DNA of 64,000 nt from Stenogyne calaminthoides (GCA_037126765.1 JBBCBC010000002.1:46008889-46072888); one strand, 5' to 3'; positions 36,966 to 50,074 are shown, numbered from the stretch's first letter. Numbers and translations are program-made. The notes: generated from the sequence alone by a model not told the origin.

Positions 36966-37516
36966 TGTTGTAAATTATTTGTATTTCAAAATGATTTATA
37001 ATTAAAAACTTATAAAATATTTTATTAAATTAAATCTTATCATATTTAATAAAGATTTTACCAAGTCAAATATTCTCATCTAATAATCACTAAGTTAAAT
37101 AAGGATTATCTACCACTATCGGCCTCCTATATTTTCTCAAAATATAACCGTGTTTATCTTTTAATTAAAACCACTATAAGTTTGTTCTTATTTTTTAAGG
37201 TGGTAAAAATCGCTTTCTTTGCGAGTTTTATTTTATATATAATAGAATGTTTATTGAGAATGTATTTACGTAAAAAAAACACCGCTGCGTAAATTCTTTT
37301 TTCTCTTCTATTCTTTTTTTTGGGTTTATTATTTTGTTGCTCCCCGATCCTGCAGATTTATCCTAGAAGACTTTTGAATCCCTGGGGATTCTTTAAGTCA
37401 GAAATCCTTATGACACATTGCATTTCAAGCAAGCCTCAAGTGGTTTTCCTTTGATCTTCGTTTTTATCTTTTTTCTTGTCTTATTTTGATTATTAGATTT
37501 TCTAATATTTCCAACA
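36966..37516 (+). repeat. 5' LTR of the non-autonomous retrotransposon (551 bp)
   Basis: TG...CA repeat paired with 40207-40752; both copies carry TTTTATATATAATAGAATG, a likely TATA region. Confidence 0.85.
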
Positions 37517-40206
37517 ATCTTAAGGATTTACAATCACCTAATATCCAAATTTTTTATCTGTATACTAAAAGTGATATTTGATTTAAAAATCAAGAAGGTG
37601 ATTCGATAGTTTTGAGATTTGAGATTTTTTATTTTTCCGGAAGGGTTTAAAAAGAGTTCAACCTACTACACTAGTGAACGAAGCTATTGGTCAATAAAAT
37701 TTTCAAATTAAATTGGTTGTTTTTGGTTTAGGGTTTTGACTTTTTTTTTTTTCTTCTATTCGCTAATTAACAATTGTAACTTCTTCGAAGCCATGTTTTA
37801 AAATTTCTGCAGGTGTGAAATTCCCATTAGCTTTTCTCAAGGAATAACAACGGCAGCAGAGATTGCTTGATTAATGGGTAATTGAGTACGAAGAATGGTT
37901 GATCTTTGCTAATCATAAATTGTCTCATCAAACCTGGTAAGTTACTGAATGAATAATTAATGAATTATTTTATTGTTAGATGTTGAAGATTAATAACCAT
38001 GATTTGTTTGAAGATAACCATATGAGATCTCTTGTGTTACTTGTTTAGATTTAAATTTGATTCATAGCGTGGAAAGAAGCAATTTAATTTTTTGATCTTG
38101 TGTAAGTATTGAAAGAAGAAATTCTTGAAATTAAAACATTGTAGCATGATACCTTTAATTTTTTGGGATGCTGCAACTTTAATTTATTGTTAATATACTT
38201 CGTGTGTCTTTCAAGATTATGGGTCTTGTGTTAGCATTTTTTTTTTTATCTTTTATATATGGATTGCATGAGGAATTCATATTTTCTTTTAAGAATTGGT
38301 CTTGATCCATTTGTGACGTTTTCAACATACTCTTAAAAAAAAAAAAAAAAAGAGAATAGTGTTTCCTAATTCAGGTGTTCAAAAGGAATAAAAAAAAAAT
38401 TTATATGTTATGTTATTGTTAATTCCTTTTTGTTCATTCTTATTGCATGTGATTTTCGGTGAACTTGGTCATATATATGTAAATATATATTTGTACAGAA
38501 TAATGTTTTCACTGCATAGTGTATATTTTACTCTGTGATGCAATCTAAATGGGATATTTATGTGAAGTTATCCAACTCTCAAATATTTGATTCCATGTTT
38601 ATGGGTTTTCCTGAGCTTAGCATGCTTATAGATTTATGATGTTGAGAAGTAATGTGTTGGATGGTAATTTTGATTGTCGAGACAAATAATGTTGAATTCT
38701 TTGTATTTTTTTTTTTTTTTTTTTTGAAGAGCTAATTTTATCATGCACAACTTATGATTTTTGTGGGTGAAAAGAAATTTTTACAAATTAATTTTATACT
38801 TACCTTGTTTGAGAAGGATTTCGGAAACCTTTTCAGATTATATTATTTCAAATGATTCAATAATTTTTGAAAGATTCTTTCTATTGAAATTCAGTCTTTA
38901 AACAAATTTGAAACATGATTTTTAAATGATTTATCATCAGGTTGTAAACCCATTTGGTTGTGAATGGATGTTCAAATATTTTTACCCCAAAACAAAACTT
39001 TTATTATTTTGACATTGTTTCACAAGTGTATATAATTTTGTCCATTTGAGATTTAATTAAATTATCTTTTGTTTATAAACTTTTTATTCATCAAATGGAC
39101 ATCAAAACAATTATTGAATAGAGATTTAAATTATAAGATTTATACGAGTGGCATGAGAAATGTGATCAAGTTTGTTATATAGTGATTTTACTTCTCTTGA
39201 AGTAGATAGTTGTGTACGTCAAAGTGATCTTGTGGCTCAATTTGAGTTTGCACAAACTATTGAGAATTTGATGCACAAACTATAATTGTTAAACATATTA
39301 TAGTGTTAGAGTTTTATGCTCTGAAATTATCTGGCAATGAGGCCACGAAGCTAAGAAATTGCTTAGCTTGCATTCCAATTTGATGAGAAATGAATGTTCT
39401 GTTGTCGATGCTTTGTGATTGCTAAGAAGCAATAACCATTGGTAAGAATAAAACTTTCAATGGTAAAATAGATATATTCGTACGAAATTAAATGGTTTAC
39501 CAGCTGGTAGAAGATGAAATGATTTGACTAGTCTTAATTGAAGAGGAATGGGACAAGCCAATTGAAAATTAACAGTGGTAGGAACCCAACCTTTGTGATT
39601 GGAGATCCCATGAATAAGGTTCATATGGGTAATAACAAAGCCACTTGGTAGTTCTGCTAGCACCTTAAATTATATCCCTTCCTAAATATGTAGTGCTTTA
39701 AAGCAAATGATTTCTAAAATAAGTGTGGTGCTTTACTGCAAATTGGGAGGATAAGCTAAAAGCTTTTAATGAGTCATAGCCCTTATGGGTGGTATATTAT
39801 TTGCAGAATATACTTTGATGAACTCACCTATATGAGTGTGGAGTGAGGCCGCTCCTATGAGACAGTGGCTAAGTCTCTAGAGCACTCATGAATAACCAGG
39901 CACACGCATGGCCTATTCGCGCACAACCGCGTTGAGCAACAAAATAAACACATGTAATTGTGATGAGTAAGCAATTTAAATTACAACAATAAGTTATTGG
40001 TTCATAGAAGCTATATGTTTCATCAATGCTTAGTAATTTATACATTATATCTTCTAGGTCTAGTTCATAGTCCAAAAGACACCAGATTCGATGCATTACA
40101 TAGTCCTGTGATACCCAGCTGTTTTTATTTTATTTTTGCATTTTATAAACCTTTTTCTCGAGACTTTATAAATTATTTTATAAATGATTTTGAAATAGGT
40201 GGGGAT

Positions 40207-40752
40207 TGTTGTAAATTATTTGTATTTCAAAATGATTTATAATTAAAAACTTATAAAATATTTTATTAAATTAAATTTTATCATATTTAATAAAGATTTT
40301 ACCAAGTCAAATATTCCCATCTAATAATCACGGTTAAATAAGGATTATCTACCACTATCAGTTCCTATATTTTCTCAAAATATAACCGTGTTTATCTTTT
40401 AATTAAAACCACTATGAGTCCTGTCCTTATTCTTAAGGTGGTCAAAAACCGTTTTTACTTGCGAAAATTTTATTTTATATATAATAGAATGTTTATTGAG
40501 AACAAATGACAGAAAAAACACTGCGTAAATTATTTTTCTTCTTCTATTCTTTTTGCTGGGTTTATTATTCAGTTGCTCCTGATCCTAGGTTTATCCTAGA
40601 GGACTTGTTGAATCCTGGGGGATTGCTAAGTGTAAATCCTTAAGACAACGAATGCATTTCAAACACGCCTGCAAGTGGTTTTCCTTTGATCTTCGTTTTT
40701 ATCTTTTTTTCTTGTCTTATTTTGATTATTGGATTTTCTAATATTTCCAACA
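40207..40752 (+). repeat. 3' LTR of the non-autonomous retrotransposon (546 bp)
   Basis: Second copy of the terminal repeat, preceded by the polypurine tract and followed by the TAATT target duplication. Confidence 0.85.
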
Positions 40753-40969
40753 TAATTATCTCATAGAAAATTATAGCGGTGTTTTTAATTTACAAGACAA
40801 ATTTGTATGAAATAGTCTCATGAATGAGACTGGGTACAATCTAGTACAATCAACATTCATTTATCTCTCAAAATGTTAATATCAATATCTAAATTATGTT
40901 CCGTCTCACACAATTATACCTCATAATAAAATACAAATATCGCTATATTTTTAAAAAAAAATTGTCAAG

Positions 40970-41222
40970 TATGGATAACTCAAGTGGTTAGAGCTTCACC
41001 ACCTGAGACCTTGAGGTCCCGGGTTCGAGACATGGAGAGGGAATATTTATTTCCTCTTATGATGGTCCTCCTCTTGTGGGGTGGTGGTCCCCCTGTTATT
41101 GGGTTGCGGTGCGGTTGCAGTTCCGAGTTACAATTTCGGGTGGTCCCCCTCTTGTAGTGATTGTGGTTCCGGTTCTACAGCGAGATGAAATGATGTTGTC
41201 AATGTGTTCGATAATAAAATGA
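40970..41222 (+). mobile_element. tRNA-derived SINE
   Basis: The head reads like a tRNA: an A-box-like TGGATAACTCAAGTGG with TTAGAGC, then about 30 bp on a B-box-like GGTCCCGGGTTCGAGAC. The body that follows is unrelated to tRNA and GT-rich, with three GGTGGTCCCCCT-type phrases, and the tail is AT-rich (ATAATAAAATG). This head-body-tail plan is that of plant SINEs copied by LINE enzymes. It is not a functional tRNA: no proper acceptor stem closes it. Confidence 0.65.
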
Positions 41223-42415
41223 ATTATTATAATTAATTATTTTAAAAAACTATTGTAATTAATTGTTTTTTTTTAAAAAAAAAGAACCACACCCACTTAA
41301 AATAAAAGTGTTTCTACACCGTATGGTAGAAGTTGAAAACAGGCTATTTTTAAGCGGCTGGTGTGGTGCGTGTGTCTGTTTTTGTTGGACTTGTATAGTT
41401 TTTACTATAAAACAGCTAATTAATTTGAGAATTTTGAAGTTCAATGTACTTAAATTAATACATGTGATGTCACTAATGAGGGTTTGACTTTATAATATTT
41501 TTTGTCGTCACTAATGACGCCTATACTTTTGGATCTCACGGGTAATCAACGACTTTAATTTAATTAGTATATTTGCTAATGTATAAATAAATATTTAAAA
41601 TTTGACATGCATTTTCTATGCATTATTGCTTCAATTTGATAAGTTGTGCATTATTTACAATTAAATTCGATGCCATCCTGAATTTCTGATGAGAGGGTAT
41701 TGCAAAAACACGAATATGAATAACTAAATGTCGTATTTTGTTTGATTTTTGGACTTAATTTATATCACTTTACTTTCCTGTAAAAAAAATAATAATAATA
41801 AGGAACCCTGTTTTCATTGTAGAAATTTCATTCACATTTCTATTTCATTTTCTTGATAGATAAAAACGTGTGTATTCGATATGTGAGACGAAATACAAAT
41901 TAATATTTATTATTTTTAAAATATTAATGTGTCATGCTCTAATATGCTTCCTCTCACGCAAGGATATCGCATTTTGATACTGATAATGTAAGGACATTTT
42001 TGCCAATCCCATTATTAGTTGGCACAACAAGAATCTGACTTAAAAAACAACAGAATTGCCATTTAAGGATTTGGATCATATAGTACATAATTGTCCTGGG
42101 CATTAAATTCGTATGAGTCTTTAGTATAGTTGGATCAACCCAGTATTATTTAATTGAAAAATACATTATAAACTCATATGAGCCTAATGCAAAGGATAAT
42201 CATATACATCACATGATCCAAACCCCAAGATTCAAACCATTCCATATATCGATAATATCCTTCATGAAATCACCACCTCTTCAAAATTTCAAATCCCAAT
42301 TTCAACCATGGGTCATAACATAGTATCTAACATAAAGAAGCCATTAGAACGGTATAATTCTAACACTATGTTATCAAGCTTTGAAATTTATGTTTGAACT
42401 TCTTTAAAAATCAAT
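41223..42415. other. Intergenic, no gene seen
   Basis: AT-rich DNA with short poly-A and TAA runs. No protein-coding gene or transposon termini were recognised. Confidence 0.4.
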
Positions 42416-43890
42416 TGTTGGGATATTTTAGTTTTGATGAATTATGCCAAAACATTATCAACTTGTATTTTTTGAAGTTAATCTACAGATAACAAGTTGA
42501 GGGGGAACGAGAGAACAAATTGAGGGGAACTCATGAAATCGTATTTAAGACGATCAAGATCGATTTAGAGGTTGCGAGGCAAAGGCCGATCGAGATCCGA
42601 AATGAGTAAGATGAGTTCCAGAGTTAACTGATGAGCTGAGCAAAATCAGAAGAGAAGAAAAGCTAAGCTACCGGGTCGATGATCGATGACTGCATCGAAG
42701 AGGAGGTTGCACATCGTAAGAGGAGAGAGATGAGACCGACGAGATCGACGGATCGAGATCAAATAAGCTAACCCGATATGCTAACCTAATATGCTAACCC
42801 GGTGTACTAATATGATACGTATAAACCGATATGCCGACCGATGATATACCGATCCGATCATGTGAGCCGGCCGATTAGGGCGAGAAGAAATTAGATATCG
42901 AAAAACCGTAAATGCGATACCCGGATCGCAAGAAGAAATCAAAAGAGAAGTCATCCAAGTCATGTTCATCGAGAATCGAACGCCATCGATGATCGCTTAG
43001 CTCGAAAAAGGTGGACCGAGGGTCGATTGTCCGAGTCGAAGAGCCGAACTCGCTTAGCCCGAAATGTCAAGATAATACGACGGATAAGGTCCGGCCAAGA
43101 GAAGTCTCATTAATCAAGAATCTCGAGACTCGTAAGAATCAAGACTCGAGAACCCTCAAGACTCGAAGATCCTCAAGAATATAGCCGTTAGATTCAAATT
43201 TGGCGTGGACCAATGAGAGGAAGACAACAAGCCCGAAAAAAAAAAAAAAAGCTACAGAATAGTATGGATTTGAATGTGACTCCATCCAACGGTAACATTC
43301 AAATCCACACTATAAATACAAGATCTTCCATCAAATTAAGTGTGTGAAATGCGTGAAAAACACCATTCAAGCTACAGAGCCAAATCATCTAGCATTTCCA
43401 CCATAGAACACAGAGCAAGAAATACACGCATATATTCAAATAGTGTTCTACCCTAGATCTAAGCATAAATGTAATATCCTAAGCTTAGAGAGATTTTTCC
43501 AACCTTAGCATTGAGGCTAAACAATTGTAAGGGAAAATCTCACCCTAGTTGGAAACCAAACAAACCTTACCCAAATCAGTTTGATCGGTTAAGTTTGTAG
43601 GTGAGTGTGAACTCGGTAAACATTTAGCAATCCCGAAAGGGAGGGTAGGCAATCCCGTGAGGGAGATAAGTCCCGTTTGAGTGTGAACTCGGTAAACATC
43701 TGTTGAGTGTTGGACTAACACGTTAAACTAAGTCCAGTTGGTTAAGTCGGTGCCCCTTGCGGAAGGGAAGAGTGGATGTAGGAGTTGGACTCCGAACCAC
43801 TATAAAATCGTGTGTTCTTTACTGCTTTATGTTCTTACTTGCCATATGCATTCGATTAAGCAAAACACACATGTTCTTAAAAGAAAAAAA
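42416..43890 (+). mobile_element. Copia-type LTR, probably truncated
   Basis: The stretch starts TGTTGGGATATTTTAG, a copia-like LTR start. It then runs without coding potential through GATCGA-rich DNA (about 42540-43150) and a stretch with AGCAATCCCGAAAGGGAGG-type direct repeats (GTGTGAACTCGGTAAACAT occurs at about 43606 and 43682). It differs from the 3' LTR of the SIRE-like element next to it, so it is a separate LTR. Its right end is not certain. Confidence 0.5.
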
Positions 43891-43909
43891 AAGTGTAATT
43901 GGAATCACT

Positions 43910-44206
43910 CTGCCCTCACCCCTGTTTTATATGCATTACATGGTTTCTTTCGCGCACATGGGTTTTTTCCTAAATGGGACCAACACTGGTCATGGTCATA
44001 TTCGTCCTTATTGTGATAAATTGAAAGAGGATATGAAGGTGTTACAAGATGAAGTTTCCGAGTCACAATGTACTAAAACTGAATGTGTCAGTAAACAAGA
44101 TGTGACTTGTAATGTTGTGTATACATCTCTGAAAGCATGTGTGCCTGGTTTATGGTATTTTGATAGTGGTTGTTCTAGGCACATGGTCAAAGTGAATTTC
44201 TGTCGA
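43910..44206 (+). pseudogene. Copia gag end and protease start
   Basis: The frame begins without a clear start and holds TGHGHIRPYC, matching the last half of a gag zinc knuckle. It is followed by WYFDSGCSRHM, the copia aspartic protease site (D-S-G) that matures the polyprotein. A frameshift near 44200 moves the rest of the protease (KGKIVGKDTLNV) into the next frame. Confidence 0.7.
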
Positions 44207-44208
44207 TT

Positions 44209-45357
44209 ATGAAAAAAAAATTTGATGGAGGAAATGTCACTTATGGTGGTGGTTCAAAAGGAAAGATTGTTGGGAAAGATACTCTCAATGTTGAAGGATT
44301 TCCTAAGTTGTCTAATGTCTTACATGTTGAAGGTTTGCTTGCTAATTTGATTAGTATAAGTCAACTATGTGATGACAATTTGCATGTCAAGTTTGATAAG
44401 AATTCTTGTTATGTTCTGAATAATGTAAATGAGTGTCTTATAACTGTTAATATGTCAATTGATAATTGTTATCTTATTGGAACTAACAATGTTTGCAATC
44501 TTGCCAAAAATGCTGAAGAAGTTTTATGGCATCAAAAACTTGGACATGTTAACTACAGGAATATCCAGAAACTTGTGAAGATAGGTGATGTAAGAGGTTT
44601 GCTAAAGCTGAATATAGGAGAAACCATAATTTGTGGTTCCTGCCAGAAAGGTAAACGGGTCCGAATGTCACACAAGATGTTGTCACATTGTTCGACAACA
44701 CGGTATTTTGAGCTGCTACATATGGATATTATGGGTCCTATGGAAACAGAAAGTCTTGGAGGTAAAAGGTATTCATTGGTTGTGGTAGATGATTTCTCTA
44801 GATATAACTGTATTGAGTTTTTGAAAGAAGAATCTTGAACTTTTGCTGCTTTTAAAGTTTTGTATAAAAGGTTTAAAACTGTATACAACTTGAAAGTAAG
44901 TAAGATTAGGTCAGATCATGGTATGGAATTTGAAAATATCATGTTTTCTAATTTCTGTGAAAAGAAGGGTATAATGCAGGAATTTTCATCTCCTAAAACT
45001 CCACAACAAAATGGAATAGCTGAAAGGAATAATAGAACTCTTCAAGAAATGACTAGGGTAATGTTGCAAGCTAAACATCTTTCTAAAAGGTTTTGGGCTG
45101 AAGCATTAAACATTGCATGCCATATTATTAACAGAGTCTTTATGAGGCCACAAAGTTCAAAAACTGCTTATGAGATTCTGAACAACAATAAACCAAATCT
45201 GAAATATTTTCATTTGTTTGGTTGTGTGTGTTACATTCTGAATGATAGAGATCAACTTCGAAAGTTTGACTCTAAAAGTGACAAAGGTTTTTTCTTAGGC
45301 TATTCTAGAAATAGTAAAGCCTATAGAATTTTCAACCTTAGGTTAAACACTGTTTAA
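44209..45357 (+). pseudogene. Copia protease end, GAG-pre-integrase and integrase
   Basis: The GAG-pre-integrase zinc finger is HQKLGHVNYRN...CGSCQKGK (H-H-C-C). The integrase core follows, with its acidic residues in LLHMDIMGP, the region DDFSRY, and PQQNGIAERNNRTLQEM carrying the catalytic Glu. The enzyme inserts element cDNA into the host genome. The frame is broken by TGA at 44836-44838 after the first acidic motif and by TAA at 45355-45357; a further short stretch of frame runs to about 45570, where the solo LTR enters. Confidence 0.8.
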
Positions 45358-45570
45358 GAATCTGTGATTGTTGTTTTTGATGATATAGCTAACATAGCAG
45401 GAAAAAAAGAAGAAGATGTGTCGAGCATATTGAGATTTCTTTGAATCGAAATTTCGAAATTCAAAGGATGTTACACCTAATGCCACAACATCCGGGACAA
45501 CATTCTCTCGAAAATCCAAAAACGAGAAAAGTTCGTAAAAGCAATACTCAATACACTCATGACAAGGTAT

Positions 45571-47534
45571 CAATTGGTTATCTTTGGAAAGTATGTTTTT
45601 ACTTTGTATAACCAAACCAATTTCTATCTTATTTATGAAATAAATTATTTATCAACGATGCTTTAAATATCATTGAATGTTACATATATTTACTTGCATA
45701 ACTGCTCAATAAATAAGTACGTGTTACATTGTAGTTAATTTAGTGATACCGGATCACGAAGATTAAATTAATGAGCCTTTTTGTAACCAAAAAGTACACC
45801 ATTCACGACCTAGATGAAAATGAACAATCCATCGTGAAAGGTTGAAGTGTAAGACTCAGATTGGCTTGTCTTGACCAAGAGATTACACTAGTGCATGACC
45901 GATGATCGAATAGGACCTCTGAGGAGGACAAATTCTTCAAAGACCAAACTAGGAAGAATTAGACCTCGGTGGTTCGTTATTTCTTAATCTTCGTTCCTTG
46001 AATAGGATCGCGTGTGGTTAGTAATTATTGCTTTGACTTATTACGGGTAGAGAATCAACGAGATTCAATACTTTATATCTTGGGCAATATTATTGGTCAC
46101 ACGCGATTGCTAAGATTTAATCTGAAGAATCGTGTGCAAAATCACGCTTTTCGATTTGCCCCTTGGGAGGTTCAAAAGATTTATCATACCAAATTTTGCA
46201 AGTGGAACTAGTTTCCGGTATGAATAATAATGTTGAATTGTTCCTTAACCAAGGACAAAAGATATTAATTAATGGAAAGTTATTTCAGTGGCTTGAATTA
46301 ATTAATGGGCTAGATAATCTTAAACACGGGAAATAATAACCGAGCCATATTAACAAATAATATGGGTTAAGATGGATAGTCAATATTAATTATGTAGTGG
46401 GATTAATTAATATTTATGGGCTTGAATAATATTGTGGCTCAATATTAGATATTCAAAGTCCATTAGAAGGTCCAATCTTAATTCTCCTAAAGGCCCCCTC
46501 AAGTAGCCCAAACATAATGTCCAAGAATGGCGAAAAAGGTATTTAAAATAAAATAAATTATTGTTGCCTAATTTTTCCTAAAAGTTTCAAAAATAATAAA
46601 TAAAAAAGAGGAGAAAGATTTTCTTTGAATTTTGTTATGGAATGTAGATAAGTATTCTTGAAATACAAGATTATCTCATTAAATTCAAGAAATCTCCCAC
46701 TTGGTTATTTATTAAGCATATTTAGAAATTTATGAATAAATAAGGAGAAAGATTTTCTTGATTTTTTTGAAAATATATTATGGAAGATATGTATTCTTGG
46801 AATACAAGAATATCTCATAAATTCAAGAAGATCCAAATCTTGGATTCCTACTCCTTATTTTTCAAAAATACCATAACAAGAGGAGTTGGGATTTTTTATG
46901 GAATATTTAATTATGGAGAAAAGAATATATGGGATATATTCAAGATTTTTGGAGATCAAGAAAAAGATTTTCCCATCTTTATTTCCACCTAAAATTTCGA
47001 CCAACCCCTCATTATAAATAGGGGATGAATGTTTCATCCCCAAGAGAATGACGAAAAATTGGTTTTTCGAAAAATATCAGCGTCGATAAAATATCAAATA
47101 TTTTGAAACGTCGACAGATTATGTATTTTCGAAAAACCTCAATTGTGAGTGTGCAATTCCATATGTTGGAAAAATTAGAAATCCACAAAGGTGGTGCAAC
47201 ATAATTTTATTTTTCCTTTTGTTAAATTGTTCATGAGTTCCTTCCAAATCGGATTGTTGAACAAGGGCAAGAGAATACTTGAGAAGGCTTTTTGGTGTGT
47301 TCGTGTGAACGGATCCATCTTCTCAATCGGTTGTCACTCCGAGAGGTTAGTTCACATAAACTCGTAGCAAATTCCGCATCGTAGGATTTATGTGAACTGT
47401 TTATATGCATGATTTGTTGTTGAATTATTATTTGAATTAATATAGGATTAATTCATGCTAGTAATAATTGTTAGAATTAAATTTGTATTTAAATATTCAT
47501 CCCGAATAGATCCGGACAATTAATTCCCCAACAG
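45571..47534 (+). mobile_element. Solo LTR (copy A) inside the copia pol region
   Basis: This 1964-bp segment is the reverse complement of the LTR family seen at 50075-52006, 52212-54061 and 59637-61486. It ends ATTCCCCAACA; its left end is worn (CAATTGGTTATC against expected TGTTGGGATTAT). The flanks GGTAT (45566-45570) and GGTAC (47535-47539) are a 5-bp target duplication with one change. Joining the flanks restores the copia frame (Asp-Lys-Val-Pro). No internal region remains, so it is a solo LTR left by LTR-LTR recombination. Confidence 0.85.
47014..47026 (+). promoter_or_regulatory. LTR TATA box (copy A)
   Basis: TATAAATAGGGG occurs in the sense of the LTR and is conserved in all four copies, just where an LTR promoter is expected. 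Confidence 0.6.
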
Positions 47535-47539
47535 GTACC

Positions 47540-48437
47540 TGCTTCCAAAATCATGAAAAGCCATTCTTCAAACCAAATCATTGGTGATTCTTCTGTTGGA
47601 GTTCAAACCAGAAGAAGGGTAAGCTCAAAAGTTGTGGTAAGATCTGTTTGTATGTCTTCTATATGCAACATAGTTAATTCTGAATGTTATCATTATGTAA
47701 TTGAGCCTAAAAATGCCAAGGAAGCCTTAAGTGATGAAAATTGGATAAATGTTATGCATGAAGAACTTAATCAGTTTGAAAGGAATGATGTTTGGACACT
47801 AGTTCCAAGACCTGGTAACTCTAATGTTATTGGAACCAAGTGGATTTTTAAAAACAAAACTGATGAGTCTGGAAACATAGTAAGGAATAAGACTAGATTG
47901 GTTGCCCAAGGATACATTCAAGTTGAGGGTATTGATTTTGATGAAACATTTGCACCTGTAGCTCGGATTGAATCTATTAGATTGTTATTGGCTATTGCAT
48001 GTTTTATCAATATCAAATTGCATCAAATGGATGTAAAGGCTGTATTTTTTAATGGTATCTTGAATGAAGAAGCTTATGTTGAACAACCCTTAGGATTTGA
48101 AGATCCTCACTATCCTGATCATGTTTATAAGCTTAAGAAAACATTGTATGGCTTGAAACAAGCTCCTAGAGCTTGGTATGACAGATTAACTGACTTTCTT
48201 TTGCAGTTTGGTTTTGTTAGAGGAGAAGCAGACAAGACTTTATTTATTAAACAGGTTGATGGAGGATTGATGATTGCATATATATATGTTGATGACATAG
48301 TATTTGGAGCAACATTAGACAATATGCTGAATGAATTTGTTGAGGCAATGTCATCTACATTTGAGATGAGCATGGTTGGAGACTTGAATTATTTTTTAGG
48401 TCCGCAGATCAAGCAAAAAGATGATGAAATCATATGA
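47540..48437 (+). pseudogene. Copia reverse transcriptase
   Basis: The segment resumes the SIRE-like polyprotein after the solo LTR. It has the usual approach region (QIIGDSSVGVQTRR), then RT motifs: WIFKNKTDESG, TRLVAQGYIQ, DVKAVFFNG, LYGLKQAPRAWY and the catalytic YVDDIVFG. The enzyme copies element RNA into DNA. It ends at TGA 48435-48437, after which a short duplicated phrase (CATATGAAAACACCT, about 48431 and 48480) breaks the frame before RNase H. Confidence 0.85.
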
Positions 48438-48544
48438 AAACACCTATGGATCAACTTCGTTAAGAGATTTGGAACAAAGACATATGAAAACACCTTTGGG
48501 ATCAAGATGTTGATCAAAGACGCTATATCACAGATCCATGATCC

Positions 48545-49192
48545 ATGATAGGTAGTCTTCTTTATCTTACCTCTAGTAGACCTGACATTATGTATAGTGT
48601 TTGTGTTTGTGCTAGGTACCAATCTAATCCAAAGGAATCTCACATGAATGTTGTGAAGAGGATTATCAGATATGTTGCTGGTACAACAGATCTTGGTATA
48701 TGGTATACAAAGGACACAAGCAGTGTATTGACTGGATATAGTGATGTTGATTGGGCTGGAGACATTGATGATAGGAAAAGCACAAGTGGTGGTTGCTTTT
48801 ACATGAGTAACAATTTGATTTCCTGGCATAGTAAGAAACAAAATTGTGTTTCACAATCTACTGCAGAATCTGAATATATTGTTGCTGGTAGTTGTTGTAC
48901 ACAACTTTTGTGGTTGAAAAAGATGTTTGATGACTATGGATTTGAGAATAATATTATGACTGTGTTTTGTGATAATACCAATGCTATTAACATTTATAAA
49001 AACCAAATACAACATTCTCTTACCAAGCACATAAGTATAAGACATCATTTCATAAGAGACCTTGTAGAAAAGGAAATTGTAAAGTTAGAGTATGTTCCCA
49101 CTGATAATCAACTTGCTGATATTTTTACTAAAGTCCTTGATCATGAGAGGTTTTCCTTTCTGAGGAAATATCTTGGTTTGTGTACCATCTGA
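48545..49192 (+). pseudogene. Copia RNase H
   Basis: The segment starts MIGSLLYLTSSRPDIMYSV and has the copia RNase H motifs YSDVDWAGDIDDRKSTSG, SQSTAESEY and FCDNTNAI, then TKHISIRHHFIRD and a stop. It removes the RNA strand after reverse transcription. Its frame is intact, but it is cut off from the RT frame. Confidence 0.85.
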
Positions 49193-50059
49193 GTTCTGTA
49201 GGGTGGATGTTGCAACAAATGTGTCAACATTTGAAGCAACATCATGTTTGATTTTTGTAGCACTTGGTTAATTTGATCTATTCTCACTGATTAAATTATT
49301 TTTTTGGGTAAAATTCTTATTGAGTCAAGTCTTTGTGATTTTCTGGACACACACTTCTTAAATGCACAAAAGAAAAGAAAAGATACACACATTGGATGTA
49401 ATCTCTCACTGAGTAACTATGGAGCACGGAGTTCGCTACTATGATGTCTTCTTTTCAAAAGGTGATTGATATAACATCAGTTTGCTCATAATCAACTGAG
49501 TAACTATGGGGCACGGAGTTCGCTACTACGATGTTCTCTTTTCAAAAGGTGGATCAATATGAGTTAAGTGTAGAAAAGAAAAGATGAAAAGTGCAACATT
49601 GACTATGTAAAACAGGCAAAATGAATGTTGAAGTGTGTGTGTGTCGTTCTTGATTACAACATTGACTTGATTTAACTGATTTTTACTTAGATAATTATTT
49701 AATGGTGACTATTTGATTAAATTAATTATTTAATACAAAAATTGGACGCACTTTATTTAATTTCAGAATGTACATTGTGTTTGTTTTTATTTTCGGTTAT
49801 TTTATTTTGTAAAATTTGGTTGAAATCATGTGGTTTGGAAGTAGTGGTAGTGATGGTTTCATCACATTGCACCCCATGATCTTCATTTCTAGAACTTTTT
49901 ATTTTGTGGGATCATGACTTGTATCTTACTGATTTCGGTTTCTATATAAGGATTCGAATGGATGTTGGTTTGTATACTGAAAAACTTGTTTTGAGTTTTG
50001 CGTACTGTTATATTTGGTATTTCAGGTGTGTTGTAGCAGAAAGATCGAATGGGGGAGAT
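49193..50059 (+). other. 3' non-coding region of the SIRE-like element
   Basis: No envelope-like ORF is present. A ~58-bp phrase beginning CTGAGTAACTATGG.GCACGG and ending TTTTCAAAAGGTG is duplicated (about 49411-49465 and 49497-49550). The stretch ends in the polypurine tract GGGGGAGAT before the LTR. Confidence 0.6.
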
Positions 50060-50074
50060 TGTTGATGTTGCCAC

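Larger units (their letters stand above)
36966..40752 (+). mobile_element. Complete LTR retrotransposon without coding capacity
   Basis: Two long direct repeats (36966-37516 and 40207-40752) both start TGTTGTAAATTATTTG and end TAATATTTCCAACA. The 5-bp sequence TAATT flanks the element on both sides (36961-36965 and 40753-40757). A purine tract, AGGTGGGGAT, precedes the second LTR. The 2.7-kb internal part shows no gag or pol; its longest ORFs are under 85 codons and unrecognised. It fits a non-autonomous (LARD-like) element mobilised by enzymes from elsewhere. The LTRs differ by many substitutions and small indels, so the insertion is not recent. Confidence 0.88.

Noticed and set aside
40975..41040. 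Candidate tRNA gene
   Set aside because: It has A- and B-box words but no closing acceptor stem, and a SINE body follows directly.
42416..43890. 5' LTR of the SIRE-like element
   Set aside because: Its sequence does not match the 3' LTR ending at 62079, so the two are not a pair.
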